This document shows positions 1 through 6,713 of a DNA stretch of 6,713 nucleotides, one piece after another. The notes under the pieces were generated by a model that was given only the letters and a program-made list of their open reading frames with translations, made no database searches and was not told the DNA's origin. Position numbers and translations under genes: made by a program. Positions within the stretch are counted from its first letter, which is position 1; every line of letters begins with the position of its first letter. Source of the stretch: Candidatus Phascolarctobacterium caballi (GTDB lineage: Bacteria; Bacillota; Negativicutes; Acidaminococcales; Acidaminococcaceae). Location: NCBI GenBank assembly GCA_018065225.1, contig JAGHTS010000259.1:1-6713 (forward strand). The letters are read 5' to 3'.

Positions 1-36
1 TGTGGCTAATTGTTTTGCTTGCATATCATTATTCAT
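1..36 (-). CDS. Start of an unidentified downstream gene (partial, runs off left edge)
   Basis: A minus-strand ATG at 36-34 overlaps the rimO TGA stop (35-33) as ATGA, the same arrangement seen at the solute-binding protein/rimO junction. The frame stays open to the window edge and encodes MNNDMQAKQLAT. A weak AGGG sequence (51-48) lies 11 nt upstream, so translation probably depends on coupling to rimO. Twelve residues are too few to name a product. In many Firmicutes rimO is followed by pgsA or a cinA-type gene, but these residues do not clearly match the usual start of either. The call rests on the overlap and the open frame only. Confidence 0.45.
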   Translation of the reverse strand, partial: MNNDMQAKQLAT

Positions 37-1358
37 TCAATTAACTGCCCTACACTTTCATAAGTAAATCCCTGCAAAATTTTAACTTTAACCATATCCC
101 CCACTTTAAGTTTTTGGGCATTTTCTATAAAAATCAATCCGTCAATATCAGGTGCTTCACGGTATGAACGCCCAAATGCCAAAGTATTGTCCTCTTCATC
201 AAGTCCTTCCACAAGCACATCATATATTTTTCCTTCTGTTGCTTTATGACAGTTTTCCGAAATTTTGGCTTGAATTGCCATCAATTCATCATAACGTTGC
301 TCTTTAACTTCCGCTGTAATTTGATTTGCCATTTTACCTGCAAAAGTTCCTTCTTCTTGTGAATATTGAAATACACCGGCATTTTCAAATTTTTGTTCTT
401 CAATAAATTTTTTCAATGTTTGAAAATCTTGTTCCGTTTCACCCGGATATCCAACAATAAAGGTTGTACGGATAACAATATCCGTAACATGTTTTCTCAA
501 TTTTGCCAATAAAGAAGTAATTTCTGCTTTTGTATCCCGCCTGTTCATAGATTTCAATATCTTGTCTGATGCGTGTTGAATGGGAATATCAATATATTTG
601 CATAATTTTGGCAACGTGGCAAACGCATGTATCAATTCATCATTAAAATTGTTCGGGTACATATACATCACCCGCACCCATTGTAATTGTGGTATGGCAC
701 ATAAATCTTTTAACAATTCCGCCAACCGCAACCGTCCATATAAATCTTCCCCGTAACGGGTGGTGTCCTGTGCCACAACAATCAATTCTTTAATTCCCGT
801 AGTTGCCAAATATTTTGCCTCTTCCAAAACTTCTTCATATTTACGGCTTCTGTATCTTCCGCGTATTTTAGGTATAACACAATAACTGCAATGATTGTCA
901 CAACCTTCTGCAATTTTTAAATAAGCAAAATGTTTTGGTGTACACAAAACCCTTTTGGCATCTGTTTTTATTTCAGGTTTCTTTTGCAAATGTATTGGAC
1001 GTTTGCCCTGTTTGACTTCTTCAAGAACAAAGGCAATATCAGTAAAGCAATTAGTACCAATAATACCGTCAATCTCCGGCATATCTTCCAACAAATCTTC
1101 CGCATAACGTTGTGCAAGGCAACCGGAAACGAGAATATATTTACATTTACCTGTTTTCTTTAAAGATGCTGTTTCCAATATTGTAGTAATAGATTCCTCT
1201 TTTGCACTTTGGATAAAACCGCAAGTGTTAATAATGACAATTTCCGCTTCCGTTATTTGATTTGTTAATTCATAGTTTGCTTCGTGTAAAATACCGAGCA
1301 TCTCTTCACTATCTACCAAATTTTTGGGACATCCCAAACTAATCATACCTAATTTCAT
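33..1358 (-). CDS. rimO: Ribosomal protein S12 methylthiotransferase RimO
   Basis: This cytoplasmic radical SAM enzyme methylthiolates the conserved aspartate of ribosomal protein S12, using two Fe-S clusters and SAM. The 441-residue protein has the full family layout. The N-terminal MTTase (UPF0004) domain carries the three cluster ligands C10 (SLGCPKNLVDSE), C46 (INTCGF) and C80 (VSGCLAQR). The radical SAM core has CX3CX2C at C153, C157 and C160 (EGCDNHCSYC), followed by IPKIRGRYRSR. A C-terminal TRAM domain covers about residues 372-438. The sequence GRSYREAPDIDG (396-407) and the DIPIQHASDKILKSMNRR stretch favour RimO over the related tRNA enzyme MiaB. The ATG start overlaps the stop of the upstream gene as ATGA and has a good AGAGGA site 6 nt upstream. 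Length is normal and no key residue is missing. It appears to be cotranscribed with the genes to its right. Confidence 0.96.
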   Translation of the reverse strand: MKLGMISLGCPKNLVDSEEMLGILHEANYELTNQITEAEIVIINTCGFIQSAKEESITTILETASLKKTGKCKYILVSGCLAQRYAEDLLEDMPEIDGIIGTNCFTDIAFVLEEVKQGKRPIHLQKKPEIKTDAKRVLCTPKHFAYLKIAEGCDNHCSYCVIPKIRGRYRSRKYEEVLEEAKYLATTGIKELIVVAQDTTRYGEDLYGRLRLAELLKDLCAIPQLQWVRVMYMYPNNFNDELIHAFATLPKLCKYIDIPIQHASDKILKSMNRRDTKAEITSLLAKLRKHVTDIVIRTTFIVGYPGETEQDFQTLKKFIEEQKFENAGVFQYSQEEGTFAGKMANQITAEVKEQRYDELMAIQAKISENCHKATEGKIYDVLVEGLDEEDNTLAFGRSYREAPDIDGLIFIENAQKLKVGDMVKVKILQGFTYESVGQLIE

Positions 1359-2341
1359 AAATTTTCCTCTTTGTTATTACTAAAACGTACTTCGTTCAGC
1401 CAACGGTTTAATAAATCATTACGGTCTGCCGCAGGTCTGTATTTTGTATTAAGCCATAATTTGTTACCATTTCCCACAGTAACAAATTCATAACCTGTTT
1501 CAAGATTAAGGATAATATTTTTAACATCCGGTGAATTTAATAACCAATCAACAAATATCAATGCTTCTTCTTTTGAATCTGTACCTTTATAAATACCGGC
1601 ACCATATAAAGTTACAGGTGTTCCCGTTTTGGGTTGAATTACATAAGCAGGGAAATCATTTTCCAAATATTCCGCAATATAACTCCGTGATGTAATGGCA
1701 ACATCTGCGTCCCCTGATACAACCATACGAATTGGCGTAAACGGATATTTGGAATATTGTACAACACGTGAATTTAATTTGGAAAAATAACCAATAATTT
1801 CATCCTCACCCATATTTGACGAAAAAGCGGCCAATAAATGTTGTTGTAATATCGAATTGTTAAAATTTTCCAAAACAATACGAATATTATCAAATTTTAA
1901 CAAACTATCCCAATCAAATAAATTTTCCTGTCCATATTTACGGGAAAAATCTTGATTAATCAATAAAACAACCGGGTCATAAAAAATCCCGGTCCAAGCA
2001 TTATTAATGTCTTTAAAATTTGTCTCAATATCATTAAGAGCAGTTAGTTCCATGTTTTCCAAAGAACCCGCTCTTGCCAATGATTTTAAAGCATAAGAAT
2101 TAGTTAAAATAATATCTGCCTGTATTTTTTCACCATTCAATTCATTTAAAACCATTGCTTTAAGGTTTATATTTTTGGATTTGCTGAAAGTATCAGCCAG
2201 CAAATTAACAAATTTGCTGTCCAAGTCAGAATAAATTACTAATTCACGCTGTACAGTTAATTGTAAAATGTTGTCTTCATAATTCTTATAAACAAATACT
2301 GATGCTATAAGAAGAACAACAAACAAAATTTTTTTAATCAT
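1355..2341 (-). CDS. Orphan extracellular solute-binding protein (ABC transporter type, family 1)
   Basis: This looks like the binding component of an ABC importer, of the class that includes iron(III) and other small-ligand binding proteins. Numbered from the ATG at 2341 it has 328 residues. MIKK plus a hydrophobic stretch (about 5-18) forms a signal peptide or membrane anchor. Lobe-like segments follow: RELVIYSDLDSKFVNLLADTF (32-52), ADIILTNS (75-82), AWTGIFYDPVVLLINQDF (115-132), SGDADVAITSRS (209-220) and KEEALIFVDWLLNSPDVKNI (257-276), all typical of the family. The protein contains no cysteine, so it is not a lipoprotein, and there is no obvious AXA cleavage site. No permease or ATPase gene is nearby, and the ligand cannot be predicted. 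The ATG overlaps the ygiQ stop as ATGA. A TTG at 2356, with GGTGA 9 nt upstream, is an alternative start giving 333 residues. Fold class is fairly sure; transport role is inferred. Confidence 0.8.
   Translation of the reverse strand: MIKKILFVVLLIASVFVYKNYEDNILQLTVQRELVIYSDLDSKFVNLLADTFSKSKNINLKAMVLNELNGEKIQADIILTNSYALKSLARAGSLENMELTALNDIETNFKDINNAWTGIFYDPVVLLINQDFSRKYGQENLFDWDSLLKFDNIRIVLENFNNSILQQHLLAAFSSNMGEDEIIGYFSKLNSRVVQYSKYPFTPIRMVVSGDADVAITSRSYIAEYLENDFPAYVIQPKTGTPVTLYGAGIYKGTDSKEEALIFVDWLLNSPDVKNIILNLETGYEFVTVGNGNKLWLNTKYRPAADRNDLLNRWLNEVRFSNNKEENL
1365..1370 (-). promoter_or_regulatory. Ribosome binding site of rimO
   Basis: The minus strand reads AGAGGA followed by a 6-nt AAATTT spacer and the rimO ATG (1358-1356). 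The site lies inside the last codons of the solute-binding protein gene. It supports the chosen rimO start and allows both coupled and independent initiation at the ATGA overlap. Confidence 0.75.
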
Positions 2342-4131
2342 TTTTTTATCAAACAACGTTTCCCGTCACCAATCAAATCAGTTCGCCCTGCTTTTTGCAA
2401 TGCTTCTTTGACAAGACGGTAATTGCGTGGATTTTTATATTGCATCAAAGCACGTTGCATTGCTTTGTCGTGTAATTTTTTAGGAACAAATATAGGTTTA
2501 AAAGTGTTTACATCTACCCCACTATAATACATTGCTGTAGCGGCACTTCCCGGTGTAGGAATAAAATCTTGTACCTGTTTTGGCTGATGATGAATATCTC
2601 TTAAAAATTCTGCTAAAGCAATCGCATCATTCAAAGTGCTTCCGGGATGACTGCTGATAAAATACGGAACTAAATATTGAGGTAATCCTAATCCCTGATT
2701 TTTTTTTGCAAATTCCCGCATAAATTTTAAAAATACTTCTTTTGGCGGTTTTCCCATTTTATTTAGAACATTTTGGGAAACATGCTCAGGTGCAACTTTT
2801 AATTGACCGCTTATATGATGTTCACATAATTCTGAAAGAAACCTTTGTTTTTTATCACACAACAAATAATCATATCTGATACCACTACGGATAAAAACTT
2901 TTTTTATTCCCGGCAAAGCACGGATTTCCTGTAATAACTTTATATAATCACTATGGTCCGCATTCAAATTGTCACAAGGTTTGGGAAATAAGCATTGCCT
3001 GTCTTTACAAGTACCAAACTTTAATTGTTTCTCGCAAGATGGGTGTCTAAAATTGGCAGTAGGCCCTCCAACATCATGAATGTAACCTTTAAAATCAGGT
3101 TTTTGTGTTAAGATTTTTGCTTCACGCAAAATTGATTTATGGGAACGTGATTGGATAATGCGACCTTGATGAGCATGAATGGCACAAAAAGCACAACTGC
3201 CAAAACATCCACGTGAACTGATAATACTGAACTTGACTTCTTCCAAAGCCGGAACTCCACCCAAAGGCAGATAAGACGGATGACATTCTCTTTGATAATT
3301 CAAATCATAAACAGCATCCATTTCTTCTGTGGTTAATGGTAATGCCGGCTGATTTTGTACAACTACTTTATTTATACCTTTTTGAATAACAATTTTACCA
3401 GTAATCGGGTCTTGTTCTTTTGCCTGTAACGAATATGCTTTTGCAAAATTAACTTTATCTTTTTTTACATCATCCCAAGAGGGTAATTCAACATATTCTT
3501 CAGCATCTAATAAAGATTTATCGTCTAATAAAAAAGATGTGCCCCGCACATAATGTATATCGTGTATATCTGCCCCGCCTGCAAGATAATCCGCAATCTC
3601 AACGATTTGTTTTTCTCCCATACCATAAATCAATAAATCTGCCTTGCTGTCTTCCAAAATTGATGGCATTAAACGGTTTTCCCAATAATCGTAATGGACA
3701 AAACGTCTTAGGCTGGCTTCAATTCCACCAATAATTACTGGAATATCGGGCCACAACTCTTTTATTTTTTGAGAATAAACAATGGTAGCATGATCAGGTC
3801 TTTTGCCGGTTACTCCACCTGGTGTATATTTGTCTTCGCTACGTGGCTTTTTAGCAGCAGTATAATGACATAACATTGAATCCAAATTACCACCGCTAAT
3901 CAATACAGCATAATTAGGTTTTCCCAATTTGGAAAACGAAATCAAATCTTTCCAATCAGGTTGACATAATAAAGCAACTTTATATCCATGTGCTTCCAGA
4001 ACTCGGGAAATTATTGCAGGTCCAAAAGAAGGATGGTCTACATAAGCATCTCCGCTTATAAATAAAAAATCAATACTTTGCCAATCACGTTCTTTAATTT
4101 CCTGCATTGAAACAGGTAAAAAATCAGACAT
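2338..4131 (-). CDS. YgiQ-family radical SAM protein (UPF0313)
   Basis: A 597-residue radical SAM enzyme whose substrate is not established for the family. The N-terminal part (about 20-180) looks like a cobalamin-binding-type Rossmann region: DFLFISGDAYVDHPSFGPAI, then LISGGNLDSM, PVIIGGIEASLRRF and DLLIYGMGEKQI. The radical SAM core starts at about residue 300 with ISSRGCFGSCAFC, giving the CX3CX2C ligands C309, C313 and C316. A second group, C366, C375, C380 and C386, lies in the conserved family insert and may hold another metal site. The C-terminal end DLIGDGKRCLIKK is also a family signature. Length and motifs match full-length homologues. The ATG at 4131 is preferred because FLPVS directly after it matches the usual YgiQ start. 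It has no recognisable Shine-Dalgarno sequence and sits 5 bp after the rodZ-like stop, so translation is probably coupled. Family assignment is confident; function is unknown. Confidence 0.93.
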   Translation of the reverse strand: MSDFLPVSMQEIKERDWQSIDFLFISGDAYVDHPSFGPAIISRVLEAHGYKVALLCQPDWKDLISFSKLGKPNYAVLISGGNLDSMLCHYTAAKKPRSEDKYTPGGVTGKRPDHATIVYSQKIKELWPDIPVIIGGIEASLRRFVHYDYWENRLMPSILEDSKADLLIYGMGEKQIVEIADYLAGGADIHDIHYVRGTSFLLDDKSLLDAEEYVELPSWDDVKKDKVNFAKAYSLQAKEQDPITGKIVIQKGINKVVVQNQPALPLTTEEMDAVYDLNYQRECHPSYLPLGGVPALEEVKFSIISSRGCFGSCAFCAIHAHQGRIIQSRSHKSILREAKILTQKPDFKGYIHDVGGPTANFRHPSCEKQLKFGTCKDRQCLFPKPCDNLNADHSDYIKLLQEIRALPGIKKVFIRSGIRYDYLLCDKKQRFLSELCEHHISGQLKVAPEHVSQNVLNKMGKPPKEVFLKFMREFAKKNQGLGLPQYLVPYFISSHPGSTLNDAIALAEFLRDIHHQPKQVQDFIPTPGSAATAMYYSGVDVNTFKPIFVPKKLHDKAMQRALMQYKNPRNYRLVKEALQKAGRTDLIGDGKRCLIKK

Positions 4132-4136
4132 ATAAA

Positions 4137-5099
4137 TTATTTAGGATAATTGCGTGTTACTACACCTGTTGCACCACGCATATCTACAGGTTTTCCGTTA
4201 ACAATAACTTGCATAACACCTATATTGCCATATTTAACAGTAACACGTTTTTTGCCCTCAAATATTTTATAACGGCCTTCTGTCATTAAGCCACTATAAA
4301 TTGCTTTGCCATCTGCAAAAACATCTATCCAACATTGTCCGTTTGCAGTCATTTCCACAACAACCTTATCATAACGTTCACCAATAGCATTGGCATCTTT
4401 ACGTTTCTCATTATTTTTAGGAACAACTACTTGTGGAGCTGATTTTTTAGTGTTAACAGAATTTTGACTTTTTGTTATAGTTTGATTAGTGTTTTTGGTT
4501 TTGTCATAAGCATCAATTTCTTTATTTAAATCACTGTCGTCATTTAATAAATTAACAATAGTTTCATACGCATTTACTATCTTTGTTCCAATACCTGCAT
4601 TTTTAGGATTTGTGTTTTCTGTAACAGTTTCGGTAACTGTTGTTGTTTTCGGTTTATTGTTATCATCAACACCAAATATACCGGGCAAAGAAAAATACAT
4701 GCCTATCATGATTAAAATAATGCATAATCCTTTTAAAATTCCTTTTACAGGAATTGCTTTTGATTCTTTAAAAAAGTTGGTTTGTGTTCCAACTCCCTGT
4801 TCGTGTCTTAGTGACATATTGACAGAGGAATTGTTACCGTGCACATTAGAATTGTCAAACTGTTCTTTACGTTCAGATTTATATCTTTCAACAAGTTCCA
4901 ACCCATTTAATCCTAAAAAGTTGGCATACCCTCTAATCGTTCCCTTAACATATATTTCACTTTTAAAATATGAATAGTCATCCTCTTCTAATGCATGTAA
5001 TGATTCCGCTCTAAAAGAAGTAATTTCTGCAACTTGTTCTAAAGATAACTTTTTCTTTTCTCTGGCAGCCAATAAAATTTGACCTATAGTTTCTTCCAT
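4137..5099 (-). CDS. RodZ-like HTH and membrane-spanning protein
   Basis: A bitopic membrane protein resembling RodZ, which ties the MreB cytoskeleton to the elongation machinery and helps maintain rod shape. The 320 residues contain, in order, an N-terminal Cro/CI-like helix-turn-helix (about 1-75: TIGQILLAAREKKKLSLEQVAE, then SEIYVKGTIRGYANFLGL), a basic polar juxtamembrane region (76-115), one transmembrane helix (about 118-140) and a low-complexity linker rich in Thr, Asn and Lys (about 146-240). A C-terminal DUF4115-type beta domain follows (about 246-318: GQCWIDVFADGKAIYSG, then RVTVKYGN). In RodZ the HTH binds MreB rather than acting mainly as a repressor. The ATG start is supported by a strong AAAGGAG site. 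The gene lies 11 bp after ftsK and 5 bp before the radical SAM gene. No mreB gene is in the window, so the shape role is inferred from family membership. Confidence 0.88.
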   Translation of the reverse strand: MEETIGQILLAAREKKKLSLEQVAEITSFRAESLHALEEDDYSYFKSEIYVKGTIRGYANFLGLNGLELVERYKSERKEQFDNSNVHGNNSSVNMSLRHEQGVGTQTNFFKESKAIPVKGILKGLCIILIMIGMYFSLPGIFGVDDNNKPKTTTVTETVTENTNPKNAGIGTKIVNAYETIVNLLNDDSDLNKEIDAYDKTKNTNQTITKSQNSVNTKKSAPQVVVPKNNEKRKDANAIGERYDKVVVEMTANGQCWIDVFADGKAIYSGLMTEGRYKIFEGKKRVTVKYGNIGVMQVIVNGKPVDMRGATGVVTRNYPK

Positions 5100-5105
5100 A
5101 ATATT

Positions 5106-5112
5106 CTCCTTT
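5106..5112 (-). promoter_or_regulatory. Ribosome binding site of the rodZ-like gene
   Basis: AAAGGAG on the minus strand with a 6-nt spacer (AATATT) before the ATG at 5099-5097. It is the best ribosome binding site in the window and overlaps the TAA stop of ftsK (5113-5111), which suggests translational coupling of the two genes. Confidence 0.85.
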
Positions 5113-6713
5113 ACTCATTTAAAAATTTATTTTCTATTTCTTCGCGTGACATAATTACTTCTCGTGGTTTACTTCCAATCGCCGGTCCTATAATTTCCAG
5201 TTCTTCCATTGTATCAACAAGACGGGCAGCCCTTGTATAACCTATACGAAAACGCCTTTGTAACATAGAACTTGATGCTTGTCCGATATCTATTACAAGC
5301 CGTAACGCATCCTTAAACAATTCATCATTAACATTGGATGTTTCAGTTTCTAACATAGAATCAGTTTTTTCCGAATTTAATTTTTCAGTTGTTACCTCAT
5401 CCGTATAATTGGTGGGAATAGATTGATTAACAATAAAATCAACTACACCATTTAATTCATTATCACTAACAAAAGCTCCCTGCACCCGGAGAGGTTTATT
5501 AACTCCGATCGGATAATAAAGCATATCACCCTTACCAACAAGTTTTTCTGCACCACCAATATCAAGTATAGTACGACTATCTGTTTGGCTTGAAACAGCA
5601 AAAGCAATGCGCGAAGGTATATTTGCTTTAATAATTCCGGTTATGACATCAACAGAAGGTCTTTGTGTTGCCAAAATCAAATGAATACCTGCCGCTCTTG
5701 CCTTTTGTGCAAGACGTAAAATTGCATCTTCCACATCAATACGGGCAACCATCATTAAATCTGATAATTCATCAATAATAACAACAATAAATGGTAATTT
5801 TTGTGAAGCACTCAAATTATAGCTGTTAATTTCTTTGACATGACTTTCCGCAAAAAGTGTATAGCGCTTTTCCATTTCTTTTACAGCCCAATGTAATGCC
5901 GAAGCCGCTTGTTTCATATCTGTGACAACTGGTGTTAGCAAATGTGGTATACCATTATAATTTGATAATTCAACAACTTTAGGATCAATTAAAATAAATT
6001 TAACTTCATCAGGATGTGCTTTGAAAAGAATACTCATAATTATAGAATTAATACAAACAGATTTTCCACTCCCGGTTGAACCTGCCACAAGTAAATGTGG
6101 CATTTTAGTTAAATCAATAGTAATTACATTACCACTAATATCCTTCCCTAACCCAATACATAATGGTGAAGAATGTGATTTTACAATTTTGTCATCAACT
6201 ATTTCTTTTAAGAACACAGAATCATTTTGTAAATTTGGCACTTCAATACCAATAGCTGCTTTACCTGGTATTGGTGCTTCAATTCTAACACCACTTGCCG
6301 CTAATTTTAAAGCAATATCATCAGCTAAATTTATTACGCTACTTACTTTTACACCAGGAGCAGGTTCCACTTCAAATCTGGTAATACTTGGTCCTCTTGT
6401 AGCCCCTGTAACATTGGCTAAAACCTTAAAATCATCTAATGTCTGTTCTAAAATCTCACATTGTTTTCTAATATCCTTTTCATAAACCGCTGAATTAATA
6501 TGATGTGGTTTGTCTAATAAATCAATTTTTGGATATCTATAAGATATTCTTCTCTTAATAACAGGTTTTGTTGAAGTATCTGAAACATTATCCAAGTTAT
6601 TATCAATATTATGCTGTATATCATCAACAGAATTTTCACGATAATGTTTAATAATTAATTTTCCTGAATTTTCATTTTCAGTATTTCGGCACAAAGGAAT
6701 AACATTATTAGAT
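5111..6713 (-). CDS. ftsK: DNA translocase FtsK/SpoIIIE, C-terminal part (5' end beyond window)
   Basis: An ATP-driven, septum-located hexameric DNA pump that moves chromosomal DNA through the closing septum. The visible part includes the linker and alpha-domain (VLANVTGATRGPSITRFEVE, then SGVRIEAPIPGKAAIGIEVPN), the RecA-like motor with Walker A GSTGSGKS (6082-6059), IDPKVVELSNYNGIPHLL, Walker B FIVVIIDELSDLMM and LATQRPSVDVITG. A Ser/Thr/Glu-rich linker leads to the C-terminal winged-helix gamma domain (DELFKDALRLVIDIGQASSS, then GYTRAARLVDTMEE), which in FtsK reads the orienting KOPS/SRS sequences. The frame remains open to the right edge with no stop. A TTG at 6694 has no ribosome binding site and is not taken as a start. 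The N-terminal membrane domain is therefore expected outside the window. Motor and gamma domains look intact. FtsK and SpoIIIE cannot be told apart from this part alone. Confidence 0.96.
   Translation of the reverse strand, partial: SNNVIPLCRNTENENSGKLIIKHYRENSVDDIQHNIDNNLDNVSDTSTKPVIKRRISYRYPKIDLLDKPHHINSAVYEKDIRKQCEILEQTLDDFKVLANVTGATRGPSITRFEVEPAPGVKVSSVINLADDIALKLAASGVRIEAPIPGKAAIGIEVPNLQNDSVFLKEIVDDKIVKSHSSPLCIGLGKDISGNVITIDLTKMPHLLVAGSTGSGKSVCINSIIMSILFKAHPDEVKFILIDPKVVELSNYNGIPHLLTPVVTDMKQAASALHWAVKEMEKRYTLFAESHVKEINSYNLSASQKLPFIVVIIDELSDLMMVARIDVEDAILRLAQKARAAGIHLILATQRPSVDVITGIIKANIPSRIAFAVSSQTDSRTILDIGGAEKLVGKGDMLYYPIGVNKPLRVQGAFVSDNELNGVVDFIVNQSIPTNYTDEVTTEKLNSEKTDSMLETETSNVNDELFKDALRLVIDIGQASSSMLQRRFRIGYTRAARLVDTMEELEIIGPAIGSKPREVIMSREEIENKFLNE

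Noticed and set aside
930..1163. Plus-strand open frame of 77 codons opposite rimO.
   Set aside because: It is Phe-rich, as expected from the complement of Lys/Glu codons in rimO, and has no independent support.
33..1358. MiaB (tRNA methylthiotransferase) as an alternative identity for the left-hand radical SAM gene.
   Set aside because: The RSYREAPDIDG segment at the TRAM boundary and the DIPIQHAS/MNRR region match RimO better than MiaB.
4623..4641. Perfect 7-bp inverted repeat AACAGTT-TCGGT-AACTGTT, resembling a short hairpin or operator.
   Set aside because: It lies in the rodZ-like linker, where alternating Thr, Val and Glu codons (TVTETVTE) create the symmetry. It has no T-tract, is not G+C-rich and is within coding sequence, so it is neither a terminator nor a supported operator.
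4612..4977. Plus-strand open frame of 121 codons opposite the rodZ-like gene.
   Set aside because: It mirrors the transmembrane and HTH coding region of the minus-strand gene, and its apparent hydrophobicity comes from the reverse complement. No ribosome binding site or family signal was seen.
6021..6485. Plus-strand open frame of 154 codons opposite ftsK.
   Set aside because: It is antisense to the highly conserved FtsK motor region, including Walker A, and its translation has no recognisable domain. It is a shadow of the real gene.
6692..6694. TTG as a start codon that would make the ftsK product a complete 527-residue protein without a membrane domain.
   Set aside because: The reading frame continues upstream without a stop to the window edge and there is no ribosome binding site before the TTG. 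A truncated view of a full-length FtsK is the simpler reading.

Overview
The window is a densely packed, AT-rich stretch (roughly one third G+C by eye) in which every convincing gene lies on the minus strand, so transcription runs from right to left. Read 5'->3' on the minus strand the order is: an FtsK/SpoIIIE DNA translocase (5' end cut off by the right edge), a RodZ-like HTH/membrane protein, a YgiQ-family radical SAM protein, an extracellular solute-binding protein with no transporter beside it, the ribosomal protein S12 methylthiotransferase RimO, and the first 12 codons of another gene running off the left edge.

The ftsK-rodZ-(radical SAM)-rimO neighbourhood is typical of Firmicutes, where such genes often sit upstream of pgsA/cinA/recA. 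The AT-rich composition, AAAGGAG-type ribosome binding sites and protein sequences fit a low-G+C anaerobic Firmicute. The solute-binding protein has an N-terminal hydrophobic segment but no cysteine at all, so it cannot be a lipoprotein. That would be more natural in a diderm Firmicute (Negativicutes) with a periplasm, but this placement is a weak inference.

The genes are probably one transcription unit. Junctions are 11 bp (ftsK/rodZ), 5 bp (rodZ/ygiQ), a 4-bp ATGA overlap if the preferred start is right (ygiQ/solute-binding protein), a 4-bp ATGA overlap (solute-binding protein/rimO) and a 4-bp ATGA overlap at the left edge. No intergenic space is large enough for a normal promoter or terminator, and no gene-free stretch exceeds 11 bp. 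I saw no RNA genes, mobile elements or CRISPR arrays.

Functionally the operon joins chromosome segregation and division (FtsK), cell-shape control (RodZ) and ribosome modification (RimO) with two poorly explained members: the YgiQ-type radical SAM enzyme and the orphan solute-binding protein. These two are the only parts that go beyond ordinary housekeeping. I do not see strong evidence for a wholly new system here.
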